Origin: Actinomycetota bacterium
GTDB taxonomy: Bacteria; Actinomycetota; Actinomycetes; Nanopelagicales; Nanopelagicaceae
DNA: 13,141 nt
Reading direction: 5' to 3'
NCBI GenBank assembly: GCA_010028225.1
Contig: RGOY01000019.1
Coordinates: forward strand, 1 to 13,141
Under the pieces are notes generated by a model. That model made no database searches. It was given only the letters and a program-made list of their open reading frames with translations, and had not been told where the DNA came from. The position numbers and the translations under genes were made by a program. Positions 1 to 6,375 of the stretch are shown piece by piece. The number at the start of each line of letters is the position of its first letter. Within the stretch, counting starts at the first letter, position 1.

Positions 1-23
1 CTATGAGCTTTGTATTCCTGCGT

Positions 24-431
24 TTACTCATGATAAATACCGTCGATTAGCTTTCCGTTTTCATCAATTGAAACAAGGGTCAGTTTGCTCAGCAATGAAT
101 ATGTTTTTTTAGATTCTAATTCTTCGATGCATTTAATTGCAAGTCTTTTCCATTTACTTTTTGGACCGCCACTGAACATTCTCGAAAGAAGACGCGTTGA
201 TGAATTTGGGTTAAGAAGTATGTTTCGCCAGTTCAGCGGGCATTCCTTAAAATTCACAGATTTTAGTTTTTCTCCCAGTCGCTCCTCCAGGCAGCCGATG
301 CAAAGAAACCCTCCATGGGGTTTCATTCCAGCTCGCTCCCAGCACGCGTCGCTGACCATGTAGTACTCACCTATTTCTATGCAGTCAACACCGCAGTCGA
401 CACATAGGTCGTGTTCATCCACCACCGTCAT
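24..431 (-). CDS. Small Cys-rich protein, probable zinc-binding
   Basis: A 135-aa protein with a Cys-rich N-terminal half: Cys10, Cys13 and Cys17, then Cys30 and a CIGC pair at 44-47. The text EYYMVSDACWERAGM, followed by LCIGCLEERLG, resembles a short zinc-ribbon-like family I recall from actinobacteria and their phages (EYYMVxDxxW...GxLCIGCLExRLG). That link is from memory. The C-terminal half (about 75-135) is charged and matches nothing I know. Structural metal binding is inferred; no function is assigned. The start ATG lies at the edge of a degenerate copy of the 17-bp dispersed repeat, so the first codons (MTVVDEH) are encoded by that repeat. It follows the 465-1127 gene by 33 bp on the same strand and may share its transcript. 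Confidence 0.8.
   Translation of the reverse strand: MTVVDEHDLCVDCGVDCIEIGEYYMVSDACWERAGMKPHGGFLCIGCLEERLGEKLKSVNFKECPLNWRNILLNPNSSTRLLSRMFSGGPKSKWKRLAIKCIEELESKKTYSLLSKLTLVSIDENGKLIDGIYHE
414..430 (+). repeat. Degenerate copy of the TTCTTCCACCACCGTCA repeat
   Basis: The plus strand reads TTCATCCACCACCGTCA, one mismatch from the 17-mer found exactly at 2360, 6430 and 9446. Here it overlaps the start codon of the Cys-rich gene, which reads ATGACGGTGGTGGATGAA on the minus strand. Confidence 0.6.
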
Positions 432-464
432 GTTTCTAGTATCCCTTTTTTAAGTTGTTTTAAA

Positions 465-1127
465 TTATATAGTCAGTTCGAGTCCGAACCAACCTCGCTC
501 CCACATAATTCCAATCGCCGCGTAACCGACGATGTCGGTATATGTATCTGAGATTGATTCGTTGTTGGGGACAGAAGAGCTCAATACAAGATTCTTTAAT
601 CTTGCAATTTTGTCATGCACGCGGACCAGAAGACCGTGGCGTCCAAAACGGGAAATATTTTCATGACCGTAGTCGTGCTGTTTACGGATGAGCGTCTGGG
701 TGATTTGTTCACGTACCATCCAGCTATCGAAGACCGGGCTGGATTTTTCAAAATTTTCAGCTTTTCCGTCCCTGGCCGCCGGCGCCGCCATCGGTAAAAA
801 ACCGCCATTTTTCATTCCTGCAGCTGCCGCCAAAGCGCCCAGAATCTTCCATTCTTGTGCCCAGTACATAGCGTCTAAATCAAACCACTTTGAACTATTA
901 ATCATTCCTTCGAATTGGTGGTCCAGAGTCGACTGCGATTCGATGAAATTTTCGAGTTCTTGGTTATGTGACCAGGTCCCAGAAGAAGAAACAATTTTTT
1001 TCTTTTCTGATGTCTGGAGGAGCTCCTCGTGCACCGCGTCAAAAATTGCAGAAACTGCAAATTTGGCAGCATCCTGCCAGGTAACTGGTTCAATCGGGTC
1101 GTGAAAATCAAGCGCTGTAATAGACAT
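465..1127 (-). CDS. DUF1599-like (nucleotide modification-associated) protein
   Basis: A 220-aa protein. Its C-terminal third carries the pattern I associate with the DUF1599 / nucleotide modification-associated domain 1 family: KQHDYG at 149-154, GLLVRVHDKIARLKNL at 165-180 and SDTYTDIVGYAAIGIM at 193-208, with conserved Asp, Arg and Lys positions in all-helical segments. Phage homologues are often linked to nucleotide pools or modified bases; the reaction is not established. The N-terminal 140 residues, with an Ala/Gly-rich stretch near 98-118, match nothing I recognise. The start is supported by a GAGGG-type ribosome site about 6 nt upstream. That site lies inside a degenerate copy of the 17-bp repeat, just after the stop of the 1149-1610 gene. 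Likely co-transcribed with both neighbours. Confidence 0.82.
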   Translation of the reverse strand: MSITALDFHDPIEPVTWQDAAKFAVSAIFDAVHEELLQTSEKKKIVSSSGTWSHNQELENFIESQSTLDHQFEGMINSSKWFDLDAMYWAQEWKILGALAAAAGMKNGGFLPMAAPAARDGKAENFEKSSPVFDSWMVREQITQTLIRKQHDYGHENISRFGRHGLLVRVHDKIARLKNLVLSSSVPNNESISDTYTDIVGYAAIGIMWERGWFGLELTI

Positions 1128-1133
1128 GTAATC

Positions 1134-1150
1134 CCTCTTCCGCCACCGTC
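1134..1150 (+). repeat. Degenerate copy of the 17-bp repeat carrying a ribosome site
   Basis: Plus strand CTCTTCCGCCACCGTCA, two differences from TTCTTCCACCACCGTCA. Read on the minus strand it follows the stop codon of the 1149-1610 gene (TGA, which it overlaps) and supplies the GGAAGAGGG ribosome site of the next gene. This shows one possible role for the repeat. Confidence 0.6.
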
Positions 1151-1610
1151 AATCTAATAACGACTCCCAGCTATCTGGTGGATTAGCTGCGAGTTCAAGT
1201 CTAACCACTTCTACTAATCTTTCCAACTCATTCATCCATGCATTATCGGCTATACCACTGAGCCCCGCGTCTTCTTCCAAAGAATCAGCATTTTTGATTT
1301 TTTCACGAATGTAATCAGCCGAGAAGGCAGCAAAGATATGATTTTCAGTTGCGCCCTTCATGAGTACAGGACCGTCTTGTCCATTAAGTGATTCGGTGGG
1401 CACATGTATTGCTGTCACTACATAGTTGCCTTCGGAGAAAACAAAAACAATATTTGGATTGTCTGCGTTTTGTGCTTCGGCTATTTGGTTCTGTACTTCT
1501 TTAGCCAACTCTGGTGGTAGTTTTGCTTTTTCCAACATTTCTAGGAATTCCGTAGACGTGCCGTCTTCTGCAATTGGTAACCACGTGCGTTTATTCTTCT
1601 TTTCCTCCAT
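1149..1610 (-). CDS. Hypothetical protein, acidic
   Basis: A 153-aa protein starting MEEKKNKRTWLPIAEDG. An ATG 23 codons further upstream is open, but the extension (MLHGSWPHALSCW...) looks unlike a protein start; the internal ATG has AGGAG about 11 nt upstream. I do not recognise the family. A charged helical stretch (about 20-50) precedes a hydrophobic core (NIVFVFSEGNYVVTAIHVP, about 52-70), suggesting a small alpha/beta fold. The C-terminus is acidic and helical. It is the first gene of a minus-strand group of three (1610 to 24); the next gene starts 21 bp after its stop. Confidence 0.72.
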   Translation of the reverse strand: MEEKKNKRTWLPIAEDGTSTEFLEMLEKAKLPPELAKEVQNQIAEAQNADNPNIVFVFSEGNYVVTAIHVPTESLNGQDGPVLMKGATENHIFAAFSADYIREKIKNADSLEEDAGLSGIADNAWMNELERLVEVVRLELAANPPDSWESLLD

Positions 1611-1899
1611 GTGCGGGCGAGCTCCTCTCATCTCGTATACCCAGCAAGATAATGCGTGCGGCCAGCTGCCATGGAGCAAAACGCGTTAATTATTACTGAA
1701 GATGTCCTTGAACTTTCTATGGCATCAACACTATCCATTCGAGAGATTAAATGCAACTTATTTTAAAAAGTTTTTCGAGAATGCCTCCTCGAGAAAGAAA
1801 TTTAAAAATCTTAAATTTTGCGATGGCAGCTCTCCCGGGGGATGGCGGCGAATATTCAAAATTATTTGTTTTTTGAACCGACGGAACCGGACCACAACC

Positions 1900-1918
1900 T
1901 CTTCCGCCGCCGTCGTCA
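1900..1918 (+). repeat. Diverged copy of the 17-bp repeat
   Basis: TCTTCCGCCGCCGTCGTCA: the repeat core with an extra CGT-type triplet and A-to-G changes. It is the weakest of the seven copies and lies about 30 bp upstream of the LexA box. Confidence 0.4.
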
Positions 1919-1945
1919 ATCAATATAACCACTTTACACATGGGG

Positions 1946-1959
1946 CGAACATATGTTCG
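1946..1959. promoter_or_regulatory. LexA-type SOS box
   Basis: CGAACATATGTTCG is a perfect 14-bp palindrome matching the Gram-positive and actinobacterial LexA operator (CGAAC-N4-GTTCG). It ends 15 bp before the start codon of the HTH gene, a position where LexA would block transcription. DNA damage is therefore expected to induce that gene. The match is direct; regulation by a host LexA is inferred. Confidence 0.85.
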
Positions 1960-1974
1960 TCTAATGTTTACGGC

Positions 1975-2349
1975 ATGGACAACAACACCAAATTCAACAC
2001 ATACATTTCAGCCCTTACTCAATACATCACACGGGAAGGACATTCAAAAGTTCCGGCTGTGCATATTGAAAATTTTGAAGAAAAAGAAATAACTCTCGGA
2101 GCTTGGGTCGGTTACATTCGTCAGAGATATCGCAAAGGTCTCCTTCCTCAGGAAAGAATTGACAAAATTTCCCAAATTTCTAACTGGCAATGGGGCCCAT
2201 TCCAGCCGGGTCCAGCAACCGATTCAAAAAGAAATGAAATTATTCGCAATATGCGAACTGACGGGAAGTCCCTACGGGAGATTGCCGATGAGTTTGATTT
2301 GAGCCGGCAGCGAGTACATCAAATAATTAAAAAATTGAAAATCTCGTAG
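1975..2349 (+). CDS. Helicase-associated-domain / HTH DNA-binding protein
   Basis: A 124-aa protein starting MDNNTKFN. The frame is open for 91 codons upstream, but this ATG lies just downstream of the LexA box and begins where recognisable domain sequence begins. Residues about 8-73 resemble the helicase-associated (HA) domain: LGAWVGYIRQRYRKGLL at 41-57 and closing WQW at 71-73. Residues 97-120 (GKSLREIADEFDLSRQRVHQIIKKL) form a sigma-70-region-4-like helix-turn-helix. Both domains bind nucleic acid, so this is probably a small DNA-binding regulator. The perfect SOS box suggests damage-inducible expression, for example as a lytic or stress switch (inference). No strong ribosome site is visible, so the start or a leaderless transcript is uncertain. 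It is one of only two plus-strand genes, and its stop is followed at once by a composite repeat. Confidence 0.82.
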   Translation: MDNNTKFNTYISALTQYITREGHSKVPAVHIENFEEKEITLGAWVGYIRQRYRKGLLPQERIDKISQISNWQWGPFQPGPATDSKRNEIIRNMRTDGKSLREIADEFDLSRQRVHQIIKKLKIS

Positions 2350-2355
2350 CACGTA

Positions 2356-2479
2356 CGGGTTCTTCCACCACCGTCAAGTTCCCGAGAGACATCCAGGACC
2401 AGGAAATGAAAAACACAAAAAAATCATCTTTTCCAAGACCACTACCAGATTCTCTGGTTGATTTCAGCGGGGCTCCAAC
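2356..2479 (+). repeat. Composite intergenic repeat, cassette E
   Basis: It opens with a 22-bp stretch identical to 6426-6447, containing TTCTTCCACCACCGTCA at 2360-2376. It closes with GCGGGGCTCCAAC (2467-2479), identical to 6550-6562. Between them both copies are rich in A-runs and share short words, so this is a diverged copy of the 6426-6562 cassette. It begins 7 bp after the HTH gene stop, at the point where the left segment (without 11-bp sites) meets the core. Confidence 0.7.
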
Positions 2480-2504
2480 GGCGAATCGGTCGGGAGTGAC
2501 GAAA

Positions 2505-2702
2505 ATGATTTCTGCTTTCGTGAGTTTGTGTGTCGTGTCGTTCATGCTCGGCTCGCTTCTCTATCTCGCCACGCTTGTCGTAGGTGGTGTTGAGATTGAC
2601 GGAACAGAACTGACGCTCATACGCACGATTGCTCTCTGCGCTTTGTATGTGGTGTGGAGAGCAGTAATGTCTGCTCTGCTCAGGGGATTCGTAAGAGACT
2701 AG
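2505..2702 (+). CDS. Small two-helix membrane protein
   Basis: A 65-aa protein with two predicted membrane segments, about 4-26 (hydrophobic, SLCVVSFMLGSLLYLATLVV) and about 38-58 (LIRTIALCALYVVWRAVMSAL), joined by a short polar turn. The frame is open from an ATG at 2406. I prefer the ATG at 2505 because GGGAG lies 8 nt upstream and the extra 33 codons would translate the intergenic repeat cassette E. The stop codon TAG is part of an ACTAGATAAGT site in plus orientation, the same arrangement as at minus-strand gene ends. Size and topology would fit a holin or another small phage membrane protein, but no lysis gene is nearby, so no function is assigned. Confidence 0.68.
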   Translation: MISAFVSLCVVSFMLGSLLYLATLVVGGVEIDGTELTLIRTIALCALYVVWRAVMSALLRGFVRD

Positions 2703-2792
2703 ATAAGTGTCGCCGTACTGGTACTTATCTAGATAAGTGAGAGCGTGATAGACGCTCAATACGAGTGCTACCACGCTCTGCCACTTATCTAG
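2698..2792. repeat. Three 11-bp sites between convergent genes
   Basis: In order: ACTAGATAAGT (2698-2708, plus orientation, overlapping the plus gene's stop), the perfect 16-bp palindrome ACTTATCTAGATAAGT (2723-2738), and ACTTATCTAG (2783-2792, minus orientation, just after the minus gene's stop). The outer sites each point with the gene they follow and the palindrome serves both directions. Confidence 0.85.
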
Positions 2793-2803
2793 GAACATTA
2801 CTG

Positions 2804-3061
2804 TCAGACGCTCTCTGTTTCTTTCTCAGTCCACGCAGAGAAAGCAACTTCGTCAAGAGCAGAGAAGAAGTCAACTCCTTCGGTGTATGTGACCGTTTCA
2901 GCGTCAGCCTTCGCTTGCGCCTCTGAGTAGTTGCCGTTCATAATGTCGGCGTGAATCCCATTGAGTATGTGTTGCAAATGTTCTATTGACTCCAGCAACG
3001 AAATGAGATTGTCTGTTGTCTCATCGTCATACTTCTCGTATTTGCTCGGTAGTGTTGCCAT
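2804..3061 (-). CDS. Hypothetical acidic protein
   Basis: An 85-aa protein, MATLPSKYEKYDDETTDNL..., with AGGAGAAGG about 6 nt before the ATG. It is acidic and probably helical (LISLLESIEHLQHILNGIHADIM, about 19-41, looks amphipathic). I do not recognise a family. It is the last gene of the MoxR/VWA group, 179 bp downstream of the VWA gene, and that gap carries two strong stem-loops. An 11-bp site lies only 22 bp before its ATG, too close to act as a -35 box, so expression probably depends on read-through from upstream. Confidence 0.78.
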   Translation of the reverse strand: MATLPSKYEKYDDETTDNLISLLESIEHLQHILNGIHADIMNGNYSEAQAKADAETVTYTEGVDFFSALDEVAFSAWTEKETESV

Positions 3062-3114
3062 GACCTTCTCCTGCCTCTCGGCACTTATCTAGTTAGTTAT
3101 TGCTTCTGTTGGGT

Positions 3115-3192
3115 ACTCCAAATGCCCCTCGGTGGAGTATCGGAACACGAAAGGCAGTTGGCTTGCCTTGCTCTCCACCGAAGGGCTGGAGT
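3115..3192 (-). other. Three-tier nested stem-loop, possible structured RNA
   Basis: Nested complementary arms enclose one another: ACTCCA (3115-3120) with TGGAGT (3187-3192); CCCTCGGTGGAG (3126-3137) with CTCCACCGAAGGG (3173-3185, one bulged A); AAGGCA (3151-3156) with TGCCTT (3164-3169). Together about 24 base pairs lie in 78 bp. It sits in the untranslated stretch between the VWA gene and the 85-aa gene, so it would form in their mRNA. A processed leader, an attenuator or a small RNA are all possible; I know no matching RNA family. Confidence 0.6.
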
Positions 3193-3232
3193 CTCCTGAG
3201 TGGAGTGGTTGCCGAACCCCACTCAGGGAGAC
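3191..3232 (-). terminator. Strong hairpin after the VWA gene
   Basis: GTCTCCTGAGTGG (3191-3203) pairs with CCACTCAGGGAGAC (3219-3232, one bulged G). An inner GGTT/AACC stem closes on a GCCG loop. It follows the VWA stop and an 11-bp site directly. There is no T-run after it on the minus strand, so it may stabilise mRNA ends or terminate only partly. Confidence 0.55.
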
Positions 3233-3240
3233 TTATCTAG

Positions 3241-4791
3241 TTAGTTCAGGGGCAGATTGCCCATGTATTCCTTCCACACATTCTTGAGCATGTCGGGATA
3301 CACGCTCTTGGCAGTTGAGCCGTTGCTCAGATTGCGAAGTTGCTCAATCGCTTCCTCAACATGCGGAACGATGATGAAGCGATTCTTGCGAGCGTAGTTC
3401 AGGCATTGCATTGCGAGTGTGCCGTGAAAACTGTCCTGCACACCTACAACGCCACCGTCTGTCACCCACACAAGGGGAGTGTTCGCCTCACGGCGATTCT
3501 TTACTCCCCAAACAAGTGCAGGATAGTCAACGCCGTTGCCGTGTCCATAGTCAATGGATTCCACATTCTCAACCATGCGACCCTTATCTGCGACAACCCA
3601 CAGATTCGTTGCACCCTCTCGTCGCCAAGAGTAGAGAGCGACAGTAGCCCCAGGGGCATGCTCAATAATCTGTGCGATTTGCTCAGTCGTGAACGACATA
3701 GAACCACTTGCGTCAATGATGACCATGCCACCACTTCCACGAACGGTACGGTCAAAGATTCGCATGCTTGGGTCGGTCAAGTATCGGTGGATTCTGCGTG
3801 GGCGACGACCCATGTTCGTTGCTACACGCTTCTTTCCGATTCCACCCTTGCTCAGTCGTGGCATAGGTACACGCTCAACTACGAGTTCGCCCCACTTTGG
3901 AACGCCACGATAGTCGTCAGTAATCGGCGTAATCTCATCAAGTGGATTACCCGACTTGTCGCCTTCCTCGCCTTCCTCAGCGTCATGCAGGTTTGAGTGA
4001 GCCTTCTCGCCACCCTCTGACTTATCTAGTGAATCTTTGCCCTTCTTCTTGCTAGGTGTCAGACGAGCCTTCGGTGGTGGGAATGACGCAAGACGGTCAA
4101 CCCATTCAGCAATGACTTCGGTGTAATGGAATCCATACGGCGCAAGACCGTCACCTGCAATGTCGGTAGAACCCAAGTGACCAGCCTTATCTGCTCGCTT
4201 GATTTCTCGGATTGCTCGCTTGCCAATGTCAAGCAAGTGGTCGCCCCAAGCCCTGTCGTGACGACGAACGCCATTTAGAAACTGTTTGTGTCCAGCAGTA
4301 CCAGCCGTAGCAACTGCCATAGCGACACAACCAGCCCAATCCTTAGACAGAGCCATGCGTTCGCCAGTAGCAAGTTCACTACCGTCGGACAAATGTTCTT
4401 TGACATTTATTCCAACTTTCTGACACAGATAGTTCACACGAAGTTCCTCAGTCACGGTGAGAGCAGTCTGCGAAGCGATTTCACGCTTCACCCATTGCTC
4501 AAACTGTTCACTCGTTGGCGACACTTTCGCATGCACCATTTCGTGTCCACGAATCGCATCTGCGAGTTCGGAATCTCCAGCAGGTGCGAACATGACCCTG
4601 TTGGTCACATCGGTTCGTGGCTCACCACGAACTGCCCGACAGTCCTCAACAGTCCAACGACCATGAGAAATGTCTCTGCGACCCAACAGGGTAGGTTCGG
4701 CTCGGACAGGTGTGCCACCACCTGACTTATCTAGTGAGTTCGGAAACGGCTTGCCACCGTTCGTACTCGGCACGAATGTTGGTTGGCTCAT
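3241..4791 (-). CDS. VWA-domain protein with HExxH motif (CobT/metallopeptidase-VWA type)
   Basis: A 516-aa protein. Near the N-terminus, RGHEMVHAK has a zincin-type HEMVH at 83-87 with TEEL at 114-117 as a possible third ligand region. An acidic, low-complexity linker covers about 250-290. The C-terminal von Willebrand A domain starts near 353: MVIIDASGSM carries the MIDAS DxSxS at 360-364, and WVTDGG (Asp445) fits the later MIDAS aspartate. HExxH plus VWA recalls the DUF2201 putative-metallopeptidase family; VWA partners of MoxR-type ATPases also include CobT. Peptidase activity is unproven. Its ATG overlaps the stop of the upstream ATPase (ATGA), so translation is coupled and the two probably form one ATPase-VWA complex. 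Two in-gene 11-bp sites encode SLDKS at 19-23 and 254-258. Confidence 0.9.
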   Translation of the reverse strand: MSQPTFVPSTNGGKPFPNSLDKSGGGTPVRAEPTLLGRRDISHGRWTVEDCRAVRGEPRTDVTNRVMFAPAGDSELADAIRGHEMVHAKVSPTSEQFEQWVKREIASQTALTVTEELRVNYLCQKVGINVKEHLSDGSELATGERMALSKDWAGCVAMAVATAGTAGHKQFLNGVRRHDRAWGDHLLDIGKRAIREIKRADKAGHLGSTDIAGDGLAPYGFHYTEVIAEWVDRLASFPPPKARLTPSKKKGKDSLDKSEGGEKAHSNLHDAEEGEEGDKSGNPLDEITPITDDYRGVPKWGELVVERVPMPRLSKGGIGKKRVATNMGRRPRRIHRYLTDPSMRIFDRTVRGSGGMVIIDASGSMSFTTEQIAQIIEHAPGATVALYSWRREGATNLWVVADKGRMVENVESIDYGHGNGVDYPALVWGVKNRREANTPLVWVTDGGVVGVQDSFHGTLAMQCLNYARKNRFIIVPHVEEAIEQLRNLSNGSTAKSVYPDMLKNVWKEYMGNLPLN

Positions 4792-5519
4792 CAGCGGATT
4801 CCGTCAACTTTCAGAGCGTCAAGAATCTGCTTTGCTCGGTGTCCGAAAGTGAGTGAGCATGCTCGTTCCATGCCAACACTCGCACGAAGTTTGTCCAATG
4901 CGATGAACGCACGAAGCGAGATTCGGTCATCACCAGCGTCAGCCATACGAACGGCGTATTCACGCAGGTCGGGTGACAAGCGCAAGAGAGCCGAAGGGTG
5001 TGGTGCGTCAATGCGAATCCGAATGGGGAATCGGTCAGCGAGAGCAGTTGGCAGTTCGCCCATGTTCTCAATGTTCGTGGTCATAATCGCTGAGAATCCG
5101 TTGAGTGGCTTCACCACTTCGCCAGTCTCAGGGTGTTCCCACGAAGCCGATTCAGGACTGTCCAGCATTGCGAGAAGCGTTGCGAACACATCGCCCGAAG
5201 CCTTGTCAACTTCGTCAACGATGAGACGACCACCCTTAGTGCCGTTGCCCTTCCACGCCTTGAGCGCAGAACCGTCAAGCCACAGGAAGCCACCCTTGCC
5301 GTTCGGCATGAAGCCACCTGTCACATCAAGGTTCGTCATGTCCTCGGTGCAGACAAGTCGGAACGCACCTGCCTCAACATCGCCGAGCGTCATGCCAGCG
5401 TATGTCTTGCCGATTCCCGATGGACCGTACAGGATTACCCTGTCAATCCCTGCGTTTAGGCACTCGTCAAGTGCCTTCCAGCACTCAGGGAGTGCTGATG
5501 TTTCTGTCTTGGCAACCAT
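4791..5519 (-). CDS. MoxR/CobS-type AAA+ ATPase
   Basis: A 242-aa ATPase. Walker A GPSGIGKT lies at 32-39, Walker B LIVDEVDK at 99-106, the sensor-1 region MTTN at 146-149 and an arginine-finger candidate in LADRF (Arg163). The order and compact size fit the MoxR/CbbQ/CobS branch. These use ATP to remodel partner proteins, usually together with a VWA protein, and one is encoded directly downstream with an ATGA overlap. The start MVAKTETS is chosen because AGGAGAA lies 7 nt upstream; an ATG 19 codons earlier would translate the leader. Related cobS-like genes are common in marine and cyanobacterial phages, where their role is unclear. Expression is expected from the promoter with -10 at 5564-5569. 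Confidence 0.92.
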   Translation of the reverse strand: MVAKTETSALPECWKALDECLNAGIDRVILYGPSGIGKTYAGMTLGDVEAGAFRLVCTEDMTNLDVTGGFMPNGKGGFLWLDGSALKAWKGNGTKGGRLIVDEVDKASGDVFATLLAMLDSPESASWEHPETGEVVKPLNGFSAIMTTNIENMGELPTALADRFPIRIRIDAPHPSALLRLSPDLREYAVRMADAGDDRISLRAFIALDKLRASVGMERACSLTFGHRAKQILDALKVDGIR

Positions 5520-5530
5520 GTCATTTCTCC

Positions 5531-5545
5531 TTTGTCTAGTAGTTG
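5531..5545 (-). promoter_or_regulatory. Conserved 5' leader box
   Basis: On the minus strand CAACTACTAGACAAA, just before the AGGAGAA of the ATPase gene. The same box, roughly CACCTACTAGACGAAGG, recurs in the leaders at 8247-8261, 9374-9389, 11000-11014 and, more degenerate, before the 12147 start. It lies at about +10 to +25 of each predicted transcript and may aid ribosome loading. Confidence 0.55.
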
Positions 5546-5563
5546 GATTGGTTGACGAGTACC

Positions 5564-5595
5564 AGCCTAGCGACACACAATCAGACTTATCTAGT
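5564..5595 (-). promoter_or_regulatory. Promoter of the ATPase/VWA unit
   Basis: Minus strand: an 11-bp site (5585-5595) extends into GATAAGTCTG, then 12 bp, then TAGGCT (-10, 5564-5569). This is the same layout and spacing as five other promoters in the window. The predicted leader is about 40 nt. Confidence 0.75.
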
Positions 5596-5629
5596 CACTT
5601 ATCTAGTCAGTTCAGTCCACTTATCTAGT
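5585..5629 (-). promoter_or_regulatory. Cluster of three 11-bp sites
   Basis: Three exact ACTTATCTAGT copies begin at 5585, 5597 and 5619, 12 and 22 bp apart. The first is the -35 region of the ATPase promoter. Spacing near one and two helical turns would suit cooperative binding on one DNA face (inference). This is the densest cluster in the window. Confidence 0.75.
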
Positions 5630-5667
5630 CACTCTAACTGCGTTGGACTTGCGCTCGCAACTTTCCA

Positions 5668-5762
5668 CCGACCCACCCGTGCGTCATGTTCACTTTCTGC
5701 CGACCACCCCGTGCGACACACGCACAAATCCTTCCACTTCACTTCTGAGCCCCGGCTCTGAA
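5668..5762 (-). repeat. Cassette C: G-rich element and hairpin
   Basis: CCGACCCACCCG (5668-5679) is the core of the G-rich element also found at 6319-6340, 9510-9521 and 11143-11154. TGAGCCCCGG starts the hairpin 5743-5762, an imperfect palindrome (TTC, T, GAGCC, CC, GGCTC, T, GAA) lying after the winged-helix gene with 11-bp sites at 5767 and 5795. The rest of the gap 5630-5742 shows no further structure. Confidence 0.6.
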
Positions 5763-5804
5763 CTTCACTTATCTAGTGAGATTTTGGATTTTTCACTTAT
5801 CTAG

Positions 5805-6296
5805 TTAGTCGGGTCGCTTAGCGATAGAGATTCGGTACAAGCCACGCTTGACCTTGATGAACTCAGGAGTCTCATTTACGAAGTTCAGTGTGGTCTGATA
5901 CGAGAAACCCGACTGCTTTACCAACTGTTCGGTGGTGAACTCTTTCCCGTCTTTTGATTTCGCCCACTCCATGAACGCACCCCATTTGTCTCTGCGTGTT
6001 TCTGATTTCTGTGCTTTTTGAGTAGTCGCTTGCTGTGCAACCGTCTTGCCCAAGAACCGCATGACGACTTCGTTGGCGATAGCAGGGTTGACCGAGTACG
6101 AACCCAAGAAAGAAAGTGGGTTTCTGCTCTGCCCTTCTTTCTGCCATACCTGCAATACATGCATGGCACGAATGTATTCCGACTGGTACGAGTATTCATC
6201 TTTCGGAACTCGGAACTTGCTCTTATGTTTCTCCACAAGTTCAGCCCACTGTTCGTCATGGGTCTGCTGTATTAGTTCGTCAGTTATTTTTGCCAT
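5805..6296 (-). CDS. Putative winged-helix DNA-binding protein
   Basis: A 163-aa protein. Residues about 104-157 (KWGAFMEWAKSKDG, then EFTTEQLVKQSGFSYQTTLNFVNE, then KVKRGLYRI) have the spacing of a winged helix-turn-helix: helix, recognition helix, then a beta wing. The N-terminal 100 residues are charged and helical with no family I know. The start has GGAGAA 7 nt upstream. It appears to be a single-gene unit with its own promoter (-10 at 6344-6349). Its stop TAA abuts an 11-bp site. DNA binding is inferred from pattern only; it is a second candidate, after the XRE protein, for the regulator that reads the 11-bp sites. Confidence 0.82.
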   Translation of the reverse strand: MAKITDELIQQTHDEQWAELVEKHKSKFRVPKDEYSYQSEYIRAMHVLQVWQKEGQSRNPLSFLGSYSVNPAIANEVVMRFLGKTVAQQATTQKAQKSETRRDKWGAFMEWAKSKDGKEFTTEQLVKQSGFSYQTTLNFVNETPEFIKVKRGLYRISIAKRPD

Positions 6297-6343
6297 GTCT
6301 AGTTTCTCCTCGGTGGGTGGACTTTTCCCCGACCTACCCGTTG

Positions 6344-6375
6344 AGTCTAGCCCGTGCGTTTCAGACTTATCTGGT
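6344..6375 (-). promoter_or_regulatory. Promoter of the winged-helix gene
   Basis: Minus strand: ACCAGATAAGTCTG (11-bp site with one change), 12 bp, then TAGACT (-10, 6344-6349). Same spacing as the other five. Its downstream leader differs: the G-rich element sits here instead of the CTACTAGAC box. Confidence 0.72.

Larger units (their letters stand above)
1611..1974. other. Divergent intergenic region, 364 bp
   Basis: This region separates the minus-strand group from the plus-strand HTH gene and should hold both promoters. Visible in it are a perfect AT-rich inverted repeat (AAATTTAA at 1798-1805, loop AAATC, TTAAATTT at 1811-1818), a degenerate 17-bp repeat near 1900-1918 and a LexA box at 1946-1959. 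The plus-strand frame stays open back to 1702, but that stretch reads as low-quality protein and probably is not translated. I could not assign -35/-10 boxes with confidence. Confidence 0.6.

Noticed and set aside
2406..2504. N-terminal extension of the small membrane protein from the ATG at 2406
   Set aside because: This stretch is the repeat cassette E, shared with the non-coding 6426-6562. The ATG at 2505 has a better-placed GGGAG.
3340..3996. Long plus-strand open frame across the VWA gene
   Set aside because: It lies wholly antisense to a gene with clear MIDAS motifs, and its translation shows no domain. It is a shadow frame.
4783..5628. Long plus-strand open frame across the ATPase gene
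   Set aside because: Antisense to Walker A/B-bearing coding sequence, Ser/Arg-rich and without a ribosome site.
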